Assembly (NCBI RefSeq): GCF_024138165.1
Contig: NZ_CP100000.1
Span: forward strand, 2,046,001-2,110,000
DNA length: 64,000 nt
Direction of reading: 5' to 3'
Origin: Halorussus vallis
GTDB taxonomy: Archaea; Halobacteriota; Halobacteria; Halobacteriales; Haladaptataceae
Shown here: piece by piece, positions 18,041 through 26,657 of the stretch
How the letters are laid out: every line of letters begins with the position of its first letter
Numbering within the stretch: the first letter of the stretch is position 1
The notes under the pieces: generated by a model
Told to the model about the DNA's origin: nothing
The model's database searches: none
The model's input: only the letters and a program-made list of their open reading frames with translations
Program-made: the position numbers and the translations under genes

Positions 18041-18121
18041 ACACCGAGCGACCGAGGCGGGGGTCAAAGAAGTGTCGGAGTCCGGCGGTGGGCCGACCGC
18101 CGGCCGGCGTCCGAATCCGAC

Positions 18122-18853
18122 TCAGTCGGCCGGGCGGGGCGCGGGCGCGACCGACCTGCGCGACCGGAGGTAGCCGACGACGGCGTAGACGAACGGCGTG
18201 TCGGCCACCGCGATAAGGAGTTTCAGGAGGTACTGGCCGACGATCAGACCGAGGAGCGCGCTCGCGCCATAGGGGTCGCCGCCCCGGAGCGCCGGCATCA
18301 GCGCGAAGCCGACGGTGACGAAGATGACGGTGTCGAGCAGTTGGCTGGTCGCCGTCGACCCGACGTTGCGGAGCCAGAGGTGGTCGCCGCCGGTGGCCGC
18401 GCGGATGCGGTGGAACGCCCACACGTCCCAGTTCTGGCTCACGAGGTAGGCCAGCGAACTGGCGACGACGATGTTGGCGCTCGCGCCGAGCACCCGCGCG
18501 AACGTCTCGGGGGCGACCGAACTGAACGGCGCGGCCGGCGCGGCGATGGTCGAGTACACCAGCGCGACCAGCACGAAGTTCATCGCGAAGCCGACGTTGA
18601 CCAGCTTGTGGGTCTCCTCGCGGCCGTAGAGTTCGGCGTGACAGTCCGAGGCGAAGAACGTCAGCGCGTAGGCCAGCGCCGCGCCGGGCATCACGAGCAT
18701 CGCGCCCACGACCGGGAGTTTCACCGGGAGCGCGAAGCCGAGCAGTTTCGAGGCGGTCAACTGGGCGGTCACCAGCGCGGTGACGAACAGCGCGATCAGC
18801 GCGAGTCGGCCGACCGGGAGCGGGTGGGCATCTCGCACGCGCCCGTCAGTCAT
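18122..18853 (-). CDS. Queuosine/archaeosine precursor transporter (VUT/YhhQ family)
   Basis: This 243-residue integral membrane protein has about six helices and belongs to the YhhQ family, which imports 7-deazaguanine precursors of queuosine or archaeosine. Recognisable family stretches are VTAQLTASKLLGF, YALTFFASDCHAELYGRE (with the conserved D-x-x-x-E-x-Y-G) and the Q-N-W-D-V-W-A-F-H segment. The downstream helix TSQLLDTVIFVTVGF is also typical. Its ATG overlaps the stop of the upstream ribbon-helix-helix gene by 8 nt, so translation is coupled. In an archaeon the likely use is salvage for archaeosine in tRNA. Confidence 0.88.
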   Translation of the reverse strand: MTDGRVRDAHPLPVGRLALIALFVTALVTAQLTASKLLGFALPVKLPVVGAMLVMPGAALAYALTFFASDCHAELYGREETHKLVNVGFAMNFVLVALVYSTIAAPAAPFSSVAPETFARVLGASANIVVASSLAYLVSQNWDVWAFHRIRAATGGDHLWLRNVGSTATSQLLDTVIFVTVGFALMPALRGGDPYGASALLGLIVGQYLLKLLIAVADTPFVYAVVGYLRSRRSVAPAPRPAD

Positions 18854-19019
18854 CTTCGAGTCTCCCGTGGCGCTCGTCTATCTCGTCCAGCACGTCGAGC
18901 ATCTTCCGGACCGAGGCCCGAATCGCCTCGCTCCGGTTGACGAACTTACCGTCGTCGCCGACGTGGGCGTCGAGGTCGGCGAGGAGTTCGTCGGGCACTT
19001 CCACGCTTATCTTGCTCAT
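18846..19019 (-). CDS. Ribbon-helix-helix (CopG-type) protein
   Basis: This 57-residue protein has the ribbon-helix-helix fold. MSKISVEVPDELLADLDAHVGD gives the beta ribbon and first helix, and FVNRSEAIRASVRKMLDVLDE gives the second helix with its conserved RSEAIR. Such proteins bind DNA as dimers. It is the first gene of a two-gene unit with the deazapurine transporter (8-nt overlap), so it may autoregulate that unit. It is not a toxin-antitoxin pair on present evidence because the partner is a transporter. Confidence 0.85.
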   Translation of the reverse strand: MSKISVEVPDELLADLDAHVGDDGKFVNRSEAIRASVRKMLDVLDEIDERHGRLEDD

Positions 19020-19199
19020 ACTCGGATAATATCGGCCTGGGTGGTTTAAACTATTCGACAGTCGCTTCGGGCGAGTTCGCGGAGTAGAGTCGGAAACGGG
19101 GCCAGACTGGAAAGAGGGCGACGAAGAACGAGTCGAACGCGATACCGGAGACGACGGACGAGAGGAGCTAGCTACTCTCGACACCGAAGAGAACATCAT

Positions 19200-19495
19200 C
19201 CGACTCTGAACCGGTCCGCAATCGCGACCGCCACTCGCACTCCACAACTGAGTACCGCAACCGCACAGCACCGCGCCCCGACCCTCCCCGCTCGGGGTCT
19301 TCGACCCCTCGCGCATCCACTGGCTGGTGGCATCGGCCGAAACAGGAAGAGCAATCACCAGGCCCGACACCGAGTGAAGGTTGCGCGCCGCCACGCGGCG
19401 CGGGGAGGAGTGGGGACCTCGGTGGATGAAGGGCGACCGAGGCCGACCGAAAGGGAGGCCGAGCGAGGGCTTCTTCCCTCATTGGTGTCGGGAGT
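19200..19495 (-). repeat. Family C-like intergenic repeat, copy C2, with a compact structured block
   Basis: The 570-bp gap before tatC2 has no convincing gene. Read on the minus strand it contains GCGCGAGGGGTCGAAGACCCC (a GGGGTC-GAA-GACCCC hairpin, 19294-19308), then GAGCGGGGAGGGT and GCGGTTGCGGTACTCA. These resemble the cores of C1 and C3. The block 19363-19492 is closed by CCCGACACC / GGTGTCGGG and holds an 8-bp GC stem (CGCGCCGC/GCGGCGCG) and a CCTCGGT/ACCGAGG stem. It could be a folded RNA on either strand. Confidence 0.55.
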
Positions 19496-19587
19496 AGCTA
19501 GCGCCCTATAGCGGTCAGAGTTACCGTTTCGGTCGTCCTTGTTCGTCGCCGTCGTACACCGCTTTGGACCGAAAAAGGGTGTCCGTC

Positions 19588-21858
19588 CTACCGCCGTCCG
19601 CCGAGCGTCACGACCCACAGCAGGCCGAGGCCGACGCCGTAGGCCAGCGAGATGGGCACCGCCAGCAGGAACATCGTGTAGAGGCTGTCGGGAGTCACCA
19701 GCCCCGAGATGGCGAACACCGCGATGGTGACCTCGCGCCAGCGACTCTTCATGGCGTCGAACGAGACGATGCCGCCGCGTTCGAACAGCAACATCGTCAC
19801 CGGCACGTCGGCCAGCAGGCCGATGCCGGCCGTGGTGAAGAACACCAGCCAGAAGAAGTTGCTGACCCGGTAGGAGATGATCATGTCGGCGCGCAGGGCG
19901 TCGGCGACGAGCCACGAGATGATGTTCGGGGCGACGACCGTGTAACCGAGCGCGCTCCCGGCGATGAGGCCGATGGTGATCGCGCCGGCCCACACGCCGA
20001 AGACGCGGCGGTCGCCGCTGGCGATGCCCCGCTCCTTCATCGCGGGCCAGGACCAGTAGAGCAACAGCGGGAGGACCGCCACGGCCGCCAGCAGGGTCGA
20101 TATCTTGACCTCGAACACCAGCGCCTCGACGGGGTGGAGCGTGACGATGCCGAGCACCTGCTGGTCGGCCCCCATCTCGGGGCGGACCGCCGCAGGGAGT
20201 CGCGAGAGGAAGTCCTCCCGAATCTCGCCGATGCCGCCCCGGTAGAGGAACGCGAACGTGAGCGCGAGGACGGCCATGAAGACGCCGACCAGGTACATCA
20301 TCTTCGAGGTGAGGCTCTCGAAGATGAACCGCAGGTCGTAGAACCACCCGCCGATGTCGTCCTCGGTGGTCTCGTCCTCGGTGAAGGCGTCGGCCATGCC
20401 CGCGGCCGTGCTCTGGAAGACGTTCCCGGAGCCTTCGGGGGCTTGGTCGGACTCGCGGGGGAAGGTGGCTCCCTCGCCCTCGGCGTCGTCGCTCGCCGCG
20501 TCGGTTCCGTCGGCCGCCGCGCCGGCGGCGGTTTCGGCGGCCGCCTCGGCGTCCTCGTCCTCCTCGGGGTGGAGTTCGTCGTAGCGGTCGAGGATGGCCT
20601 GGGCCTTCTCGGGTTCGTCGTCGTCCATCGCCTGCCGGGCGTGGTCGACCGCCGTGGCCTCGTCCATCTCGACGAAGACCTCGGGCGGGGCGGCCCGGAC
20701 CGCGCCCGCGTCGAGGGTGCTCAGGTCGATGTTGGCCGGAGCGGTCCCCGCGCCGGCAGGGGCGGCCGTCGCCGCGACCTTGTCGAGTTCCTTGGTGAGG
20801 TAGTAGATGAACGCCGCCACGAACGCGACGGCGGCGACGGCGCCCGAAACCGCCAGCACCGCCTGCGTCTCGGGGAGTCCGAGCAGTTGGCCGAGCGGCG
20901 AAAGGCGGTACTTCGCGTACTCGGTCGGAATCTGGGCGTTGATACCTGCGACGCCGACCCTGGTGAGGAACAGTCGCGCGGCGAGGAACGCCAGCGCGGG
21001 CGTCCCGAGCACGCGGATCCAGTTGTCTCGGATGACGCCCAGGAAACTCAGGCGCTCGCTACCGCGCTTGAGGGTGACGATGATCTTCGTCAGGTAGAGG
21101 CTGAACGCGTAGAGCATGACCAGCGGCGCGGCCCACATGACCTGAGTGAACGGGTCGGGCGGCGACGCGACCGCGCCGAAGACGAAGATGCCGAGCACGG
21201 CGTATCGCCACTTGTCGCGGAACGTCTCGTAGGGGACGATGCCGGTGTACGCCAGTCCGCTCATCGCCAGCGGGAGTTCGGCCGCGAGTCCGAACGACAG
21301 CGAGAGGAACGCGATGAACTCGGTCCACTTGACGATGGAGTAGCGCGTCTCGAACCCCGCCGAGATGGCGTTGTCGGCGAGGAACTGGAACATGAGCGGG
21401 AAGAAGACCGCGTAGCCGTAGAGGATGCCGGCGAAGAACAGCACGAGCGCGAGCAGGCCGATTAGCGCCAGTTTCCACCCGGCGATCTTTCCTCGGGGGT
21501 ACCACGACCGCTGCCGGAACGAGTCGCGCGCGTAGTAGAGCAGAACGGGGAGCGCGAGGATGATTCCGGCGATGGCGCCTATCTTCGCCTGGAGCAGGAT
21601 GACGTCGAACGGGGTCACCGCGACGAACTTCACGTCGGCCGCGAGTGAGGCCGTCATCTGGGCCGTGGTGACCTTCTTCAGGAAGGGCCAACCCACGCCC
21701 CGGAGCGCGTAGAACGACGCGAGAAAACCGACCAGGAAGACCACGAACACCTTCCGCAGGTGGTCCTGGGCCGTCGAGAGCATCGCTCCGACTGTCTCGC
21801 GACCGCTGTTGACGGCGCGTGCGGTATCCTCGTCGACGATGCTACTTCCACCGGACAT
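19588..21858 (-). CDS. tatCt: Double-length twin-arginine translocase TatC (TatCt)
   Basis: TatC is the receptor for folded twin-arginine preproteins. This 756-residue protein is the haloarchaeal form in which two TatC units are fused. Unit 1 (~30-345) contains ILLQAKIGAIAGIILALPVLLYY and FAILYGYAVFFPLM-like helices. An acidic Ala-rich linker follows (~385-495, EEDEDAEAAAETAAGAA). Unit 2 (~500-750) repeats the TatC pattern with VEALVFEVKISTLLAAVAVLPLLLYW. The first unit contains a degenerate extra helix pair. It is divergent from the single tatC. Haloarchaea rely heavily on Tat, in keeping with Tat signals at 1643 and 32197. Confidence 0.93.
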   Translation of the reverse strand: MSGGSSIVDEDTARAVNSGRETVGAMLSTAQDHLRKVFVVFLVGFLASFYALRGVGWPFLKKVTTAQMTASLAADVKFVAVTPFDVILLQAKIGAIAGIILALPVLLYYARDSFRQRSWYPRGKIAGWKLALIGLLALVLFFAGILYGYAVFFPLMFQFLADNAISAGFETRYSIVKWTEFIAFLSLSFGLAAELPLAMSGLAYTGIVPYETFRDKWRYAVLGIFVFGAVASPPDPFTQVMWAAPLVMLYAFSLYLTKIIVTLKRGSERLSFLGVIRDNWIRVLGTPALAFLAARLFLTRVGVAGINAQIPTEYAKYRLSPLGQLLGLPETQAVLAVSGAVAAVAFVAAFIYYLTKELDKVAATAAPAGAGTAPANIDLSTLDAGAVRAAPPEVFVEMDEATAVDHARQAMDDDEPEKAQAILDRYDELHPEEDEDAEAAAETAAGAAADGTDAASDDAEGEGATFPRESDQAPEGSGNVFQSTAAGMADAFTEDETTEDDIGGWFYDLRFIFESLTSKMMYLVGVFMAVLALTFAFLYRGGIGEIREDFLSRLPAAVRPEMGADQQVLGIVTLHPVEALVFEVKISTLLAAVAVLPLLLYWSWPAMKERGIASGDRRVFGVWAGAITIGLIAGSALGYTVVAPNIISWLVADALRADMIISYRVSNFFWLVFFTTAGIGLLADVPVTMLLFERGGIVSFDAMKSRWREVTIAVFAISGLVTPDSLYTMFLLAVPISLAYGVGLGLLWVVTLGGRR

Positions 21859-21884
21859 TCCTTGGATGGGGTAGCCGTCTCGCG

Positions 21885-21893
21885 GTTATCAAT
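21885..21893 (-). promoter_or_regulatory. TATA-like box for tatCt
   Basis: On the minus strand TTGATAACC lies about 30 nt before the tatCt ATG at 21858, within the 93-bp divergent promoter shared with tatC. Confidence 0.4.
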
Positions 21894-21920
21894 CTTCTCG
21901 TCTTTCCAAGAGAAGAAAGC

Positions 21921-21929
21921 CTATAATGG
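21921..21929 (+). promoter_or_regulatory. TATA-like box for tatC
   Basis: CTATAATGG lies about 25-30 nt upstream of the ATG at 21952, consistent with a leaderless transcript. The purine-rich AAGAGAAGAAAG just before it resembles a BRE element. Confidence 0.5.
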
Positions 21930-21951
21930 GCCGAGCACCTAGCTCGGGTGA

Positions 21952-22773
21952 ATGGCTGACGAAGAGGCGACGGCCGGGAACATCTCCCCCGCGACCGAGG
22001 AGGCGCCGGAGTCGTTCCGGGACCCCGAGCCGGCGGCACCCGACGACCCCATCCAGGACGAGGAGATGCCGCTGGCCGACCACATCGAGGAGATGGTAAA
22101 GCGGTTGGCCGTGGTCGTCGTCATCGCCGGCGTCGTCACCGCCTTCGCGCTCCTGTTCTCCGAGCAGATCATCAACCGCCTCTGGTACCACATCCTCCCG
22201 CTCGAACAGCTCGGCGACCAGGCGCGACCGAAGCTCTACCACCCGCTCGCGCTGGTGCTGACCAAGCTGAAGGCCGCCAGTCTCGCGGGTGCCGTCATCG
22301 CGCTCCCCGTGTTCGTCTACGAGACGTACCTGTTCATGCGACCCGGCCTCTATCCCCACGAGCGCCGGTACTACCTCGCGGCGGTGCCGACGAGCCTTGT
22401 GCTGGCGTTCGTCGGCGTGAGTTTCGCGTACTTCCTCGTCCTCCCCGCGGTGTTCACCTACTTCGTCTACTACACCGAGGACGTCGCCGTCCTGGCGTTC
22501 GGGCTGACCAAGACGTTCAACCTCATCCTGATGCTGATGGGCTACCTCGCGGTGGTCTTCCAGATTCCGCTGTTCATCATGCTCGCCATCATGATGGGCC
22601 TGACCACCCGTCAGTGGCTGGCCGACCGCCGGCTACTGTTCTGGGGTGCGTTCCTCGGCATCTCGTTCCTCTTCACGCCCGACCCGACCGGGATGGCCCC
22701 CATCATCGTCACCGTGACGATGATCGTGCTGTTCGAGGGGACGCTGTTGCTGCTCAAGTGGACCGACAGGTGA
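21952..22773 (+). CDS. tatC: Twin-arginine translocase subunit TatC (TatCo)
   Basis: This 273-residue TatC has a 45-residue acidic N-terminal extension, then the standard motif MPLADHIEEMVKRL and six helices. Family residues include KAASLAGAVIALPVFVYETYLFMRPGL (conserved F-x-x-P-G-L), FGLTKTFNLILM and LTTRQWL before the last helices. The end SFLFTPDPTGMAPIIVTVTMIVLFE carries the usual TPDP. It receives signal peptides with a conserved twin arginine and works with TatA. It is divergent from tatCt, so both TatC types share a control region. Confidence 0.95.
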   Translation: MADEEATAGNISPATEEAPESFRDPEPAAPDDPIQDEEMPLADHIEEMVKRLAVVVVIAGVVTAFALLFSEQIINRLWYHILPLEQLGDQARPKLYHPLALVLTKLKAASLAGAVIALPVFVYETYLFMRPGLYPHERRYYLAAVPTSLVLAFVGVSFAYFLVLPAVFTYFVYYTEDVAVLAFGLTKTFNLILMLMGYLAVVFQIPLFIMLAIMMGLTTRQWLADRRLLFWGAFLGISFLFTPDPTGMAPIIVTVTMIVLFEGTLLLLKWTDR

Positions 22774-23303
22774 CGTCCGGTCGGACTTTGGCTGGGTCCC
22801 CGACTGCGGCGCTCCGCCGGCGACGGATTCTCCTCGACGGCGACGTTCTCCTCCGGCGGCCGAAACTCCTCCGGCGACGGGCACTCCTCGATTGTGTCCT
22901 CCTTCGGGAGGATGGAGGTACTCGGTGACCCCACTTCGGCCGTTGCGGCGGGATTATTCGGCCCGCGCCGACGGCAACGAGGGATTTCCGGGCGTACAAT
23001 CGGCATATAACTAAGCGGGTGTGGCTACTACGAACTGATAGCGTTCGCGCCTGCCACTTAGCTCGCGTGCCAGCAGCTACAAATCGCAGTTCGCGTGCCA
23101 GCAAACTGCCACCCTGGGTGCGAACGCCCATGCCATTTCTGCGAGGACTCGACCGGCGAGCGACGGCGCCGTACCGGAAGAAGGTTCGCTACGAATCCGG
23201 CCGAGAGCCGTCGGCAGTAACTGCCGACGGCTCTCGGCGGATTTTCGGGGAGAACGGGCGCCGACGGTGAGTCCGGACGGTCGGTCGCTATGGTCGGCGA
23301 CGC
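22774..23303. other. Intergenic region with no supported gene
   Basis: This 530-bp stretch between tatC (plus) and larE (minus) contains only short frames with biased Ser/Pro/Arg composition. CGCGTGCCAGCA occurs twice (about 23065 and 23093), each time after a GCT/GTT. The only strong structure is the palindrome at 23200-23238, listed separately. Confidence 0.6.
23200..23238. terminator. Long palindromic hairpin downstream of larE
   Basis: CCGAGAGCCGTCGGCAG (23201-23217) pairs over 17 perfect bases with 23221-23237 around TAA; the outer G/C extends it. It lies 65 bp beyond the larE stop on the minus strand, so a 3'-end role is likely. On the plus strand it is followed by GGATTTTC. Confidence 0.5.
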
Positions 23304-24233
23304 TCACTCCGCCGACGGGTAGTCGGCGGCGAACACGTCCTCGACGAGCGGTTCGTCGGCGTCCGACGCCGACGAACCGCCGGCTTCGGTCCCGGCGTCG
23401 CGCTCCGTTTCGTCATCCTCGGGGCTGACGCTTCCGGTCCGATAGCCGTGGAGGTCCAGCGTGACGTGGTCGAAGCCGAGTTCGGTCAGGCGCTCGCGGG
23501 CGGCCGCGACGAACTCGGGGTTCAGCGCCGCGTCGAGTTCGTCGCGGCCGACCTCGATGCGGGCCAGTCCGTCGTGGTCGCGGACGCGGAACTGCGAGAA
23601 ACCCCACTGCCGGACCAACTGTTCGGCGCGTTCGACTCGCGTCAGTTTCTCCTCGGTGACTTCGAGGCCGGTCGGGATGCGCGAGGAGAGACACGCCATC
23701 GAGGGCTTGTCGGCGACCGAGAGACCGTAGTCGTCGGCGATGGCCCGGACCTCGTCCTTGTCGATATCGTGGGCCAACAGCGGCGAGTAGGCGTCGAGTT
23801 CGTCGACCGCCTGGAGGCCGGGGCGGTGGCCGCCGTCGGCGTCGCTCGCGTTCGTCCCGTCGCAGACGACCGGGATGCCGAGGCGCTCGGCGGCGTCGAA
23901 CATCTTCCCGAGGCGCATCGTCCGGCAGTGGTAACACCGGTCGTCGTCGTTGACGACGAAGTTCGGGTCGTCGAGTTCGGAGAACTCCACGACCTCGTGG
24001 CGGATGCTGATCTCCTCGGCGATCCGCCTGGCGTCGTCGAGTTCGGCCTCCGGCAGTGTCTCGCTCTTGGCGGTGCAGGCGACGGCGTCCTCTCCCAGCG
24101 CGTCGCGGGCCAGCGCCGCGACCACGCTCGAATCGACGCCCCCGGAGAAGGCGACCAGCACGCCCTCGCGGTCGGCGAGGTCGTCGCGGACGGCCTGCGC
24201 TTTCTCCTCGACGGTCCCGGTACCAGCGGTCAT
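23304..24233 (-). CDS. larE: Nickel-pincer cofactor sulphur transferase LarE
   Basis: LarE adds sulphur to carboxylated nicotinic acid mononucleotide during synthesis of the nickel-pincer cofactor of lactate racemase-type enzymes. The 309-residue protein has the PP-loop SGGVDSS (residues 30-36) and the LarE motif CDGTNASD (C124). It has cysteines at C100 and C103 (RCYHC) and C181 (MACLSSR). Those three could support either the sacrificial-cysteine or the Fe-S-dependent mechanism. The acidic Ser/Gly-rich tail after ~275 is extra. larB is encoded 14 kb away at 38328; larC is not in the window. Confidence 0.9.
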   Translation of the reverse strand: MTAGTGTVEEKAQAVRDDLADREGVLVAFSGGVDSSVVAALARDALGEDAVACTAKSETLPEAELDDARRIAEEISIRHEVVEFSELDDPNFVVNDDDRCYHCRTMRLGKMFDAAERLGIPVVCDGTNASDADGGHRPGLQAVDELDAYSPLLAHDIDKDEVRAIADDYGLSVADKPSMACLSSRIPTGLEVTEEKLTRVERAEQLVRQWGFSQFRVRDHDGLARIEVGRDELDAALNPEFVAAARERLTELGFDHVTLDLHGYRTGSVSPEDDETERDAGTEAGGSSASDADEPLVEDVFAADYPSAE

Positions 24234-24337
24234 GGCGGGAGATTAGTCCGCGGAGGCAAAAGCGCGTTGACCCGACCGCGCGGAGTCGCGGTTCCGACGT
24301 GCGCGTGAGCGCCGACTCGCCCGCGCGAGGCCCAGAC

Positions 24338-24793
24338 TCACCTGCGGACCGCGCTCGGAACCGGTTCGCGGCCGAGGACCGCGCGGTCGACCGAGAACGA
24401 CCCCGACCCAAGGAACACCAGCGCGAGCGCGGCGAGAAAGAGCGTCAGCGTGAACTCGTAGCCGCCGTTCGCCACCGAGAACCCGCGCGGGAGGTGGACG
24501 AGCAGCGTCGCGGCAAGCATGTCGGCGGCGAAAAGCGCGGCGGCGTAGCGGGTCAGGAAGCCGGCGAGGACGAAGAGGCCGCCGACCGTCTCGACCAGTG
24601 CGACGCCGAGCGCGACCAGCGTCGGCAGGGGGACGCCCAGGCTACCGAGGAAGCCGCCGAACTCGCCCAGCGGCGCCGCCGAGGGACCGACGCCGAACAG
24701 TTTGCCGATCCCGTGGACGACCATCACCACGCCGACCGCGAGTCGGACCAGCGCGATTCCCAGGTCGCTGGACGTCGTTGCTCCGTTCGCCAT
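24338..24793 (-). CDS. DoxX family membrane protein
   Basis: This 151-residue protein has four helices in the DoxX pattern: LGIALVRLAVGVVMVVHGIGKL (with the conserved H-G-x-x-K), VALGVALVETVGGLFVLAGF (conserved E), a third helix AAALFAADMLAATLLVHLPRG and a fourth TLTLFLAALALVFLGSG. DoxX proteins are found in quinone-linked thiosulphate oxidation and in membrane thiol stress complexes, but most are uncharacterised. Here it is alone, 100 bp from larE on the same strand. I give family only. Confidence 0.85.
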   Translation of the reverse strand: MANGATTSSDLGIALVRLAVGVVMVVHGIGKLFGVGPSAAPLGEFGGFLGSLGVPLPTLVALGVALVETVGGLFVLAGFLTRYAAALFAADMLAATLLVHLPRGFSVANGGYEFTLTLFLAALALVFLGSGSFSVDRAVLGREPVPSAVRR

Positions 24794-24941
24794 AATTGTT
24801 GGTAATCCAAGGTACCCGGTCGGTCGTCAAGACGGTTGCGGCCGGTCGAATCGCAGGGCCGAACGTGGGGCGACTACGACGCTCGGCGAGGAAATCCGAA
24901 CTCCTCCGGCGAGCGTGCGGCGATTCGCCGCGCGCTCGCCG

Positions 24942-26567
24942 TCACGCCGGCCGGCCGAGCGTCCAGAGGAACATCGGCGTCGCGCCGTCGGCGTGCGGTT
25001 CGAAGAACTCGGTCGCGCGGTCGTCGTAGAAGGTGAGGCCGGTCGCGCCGAGGTCGCGGTGGGCGTAGGCCGCCAGGTAGAGTTTGCCGGCGGTCAGCGA
25101 CGCCTCCAGTTGGGCGGCGCGGTAGCCCCGGTCGCCGAGTCGGTCGACGATTGCGTCGAGGTCGGCGAGGAAGAACGCACAGAAACCGGCGTCGCCGGCG
25201 AGTCGCTGGTCGAGTGCGAGGTGGGCGGCCTCCTCCCGGAAGTCGCCCTCCCGGAGGAGTTCGAGTTCGCCCGCCTCCGGGCGGTAGCGGTACGCGCCGG
25301 GCGGCACCGCTGCGACATCGTGGACCACGAGGAAGCAGTCGGTGTACTGGAGCGCCGGCCCGTCCGGGTCGCGGAAGTCGGCGGGGAACCCGGAGACGGC
25401 GCGGTCGAGCACCGTCGAAACCTTCCGGAAGTTGAGCGTCTCGCGGGTGTACTCCCGGCAGGACCCCCGGCGGCGAATCGTCCGGTCGAGCGGCGTCTTG
25501 GCAGCCCGGGCGTCGTCCACCGGGTCGAGCGCGATTCGGTCGCCGGATTCGTTTCCGGCCGAGTCGCCGTCGCCGCCGGGCGACGACGGCGACGGCGATT
25601 CGACGCGGTCCTCGGCGCTCGCCGCTCGCTCGCGCCACGCCGCGGCCGCCTCGCCGTCGGCCAGCGACGACCCGCGGTAGGCGGCGGGGATGAGGTCGTA
25701 GCGCTCCTCGCGGTCCGAGAGCGGTTCGGTCGCGGGGTCGATGGGGTCGACCGGGCGCGGGTCGGGTGCGGGGTCGTCCGCCCCGACCGGGACGAGTTCG
25801 AGCGGCGCCTCGCGGTCGACGTCGACGCCCAGCAGGTCGGCGACCCGTTCGTCGGCGAACCCCGCGACGACGCTCGCCGGGAGGTCCAGCGCGTGGGCGA
25901 CCGCGAGCAGGTTGGCCAGAATCGTCCCCGAGTCCCAGAAGGCGTGGCGGTAGGTCCGCTCGCGGTACTTCCAGGCGTTGCGCCACCACGTCGATGTGGC
26001 GACGAACGTGAGCGGCGCGTCGGCGACGCGCGCTTCGCCGCCGGTCACGTCCGCGAGCACGCCACGGTAGTCGCCCTCTCGGAGCACGTCCAGCGAGAGC
26101 GTCTGCGGGTCGAAGTGGTAGACCCCCGCGTCGAGCGCAGGGAGGTCCGCGGTCGCCGGAAGGTCGCCGGCGACGACGTAGAGGTCGACGTGGTAGAGCG
26201 CGCCGGTGCAGGCCGCCGCCCGGAAGAGGAGGTCGCGGTCGCCCCGCCGGATTCGCTTCGTCACGCCCGCCGAGTAGTAGCAGAGCTGGGTCAGCGCGTC
26301 GAGGTCCGGCGCGTCGACGCGCCGGACCTCGACGCCTTCCCGCGCTCCCCGGTCGCGGAACTCGGGTCCCAGGTCGGCGACCGCCGAGAGCGTCGGAACC
26401 TGGGGCGGCCGAATCCGGTCGGGGAGTTCGACCGCCGGCAGGTCCCGGTAGGCCTTGTAGGGCGTCGGCTTGTTCGAGAAGTCGAGGGAGAAGTCCGACT
26501 CCCGGAGTCGTTCGGGGGTGTGTTTCGTCCGCTCGTGGTACTCGCGAGCGCCGACGCGCGCTGGCAT
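24942..26567 (-). CDS. SagB/ThcOx-type protein with two nitroreductase-like domains
   Basis: The 541-residue protein contains two tandem nitroreductase (FMN-dependent) domains of the SagB/ThcOx class. The first covers about 75-275 and includes the SagB-like CYYSAGVTKRIR, GALYHVDLYVV and YRHAFWDSGTILANLLAVAHAL. The second covers about 355-540 and includes RRRGSCREYTRETLNF, PPGAYRYRPEAGELELLRE and SLTAGKLYLAAYAHRDLGATGLTFY. They are joined by a disordered acidic linker (~300-350). In bacteria SagB oxidises azolines in RiPP toxins, but no YcaO or precursor gene is visible. The start at MPARVGAREYHE is chosen because the long upstream extension is antisense to the next gene. Confidence 0.85.
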   Translation of the reverse strand: MPARVGAREYHERTKHTPERLRESDFSLDFSNKPTPYKAYRDLPAVELPDRIRPPQVPTLSAVADLGPEFRDRGAREGVEVRRVDAPDLDALTQLCYYSAGVTKRIRRGDRDLLFRAAACTGALYHVDLYVVAGDLPATADLPALDAGVYHFDPQTLSLDVLREGDYRGVLADVTGGEARVADAPLTFVATSTWWRNAWKYRERTYRHAFWDSGTILANLLAVAHALDLPASVVAGFADERVADLLGVDVDREAPLELVPVGADDPAPDPRPVDPIDPATEPLSDREERYDLIPAAYRGSSLADGEAAAAWRERAASAEDRVESPSPSSPGGDGDSAGNESGDRIALDPVDDARAAKTPLDRTIRRRGSCREYTRETLNFRKVSTVLDRAVSGFPADFRDPDGPALQYTDCFLVVHDVAAVPPGAYRYRPEAGELELLREGDFREEAAHLALDQRLAGDAGFCAFFLADLDAIVDRLGDRGYRAAQLEASLTAGKLYLAAYAHRDLGATGLTFYDDRATEFFEPHADGATPMFLWTLGRPA

Positions 26568-26624
26568 GGGCCCGAGTTCGACCCGACCGCTGAAAAAGTT
26601 CGAGGGACGTACCACTCCGCGAAC

Positions 26625-26632
26625 GTTTTTAA
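26625..26632 (+). promoter_or_regulatory. TATA-like box for the MutS-like gene
   Basis: GTTTTTAAG ends about 25 nt before the ATG at 26658, the expected spacing for a leaderless transcript. Confidence 0.5.
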
Positions 26633-26657
26633 GCCAGCGGTCGGTACTCCACGCCGA

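Noticed and set aside
19564-21465. Long plus-strand frame opposite tatCt, about 630 residues
   Set aside because: High GC keeps the antisense frame open. It has no start context, an Arg/Gln/His-rich composition, and the TatC frame has full family support.
24702-26657. Long upstream extension of the MutS-like gene
   Set aside because: It runs antisense through the SagB-like gene. A TATA box and the family start place the real ATG at 26658.
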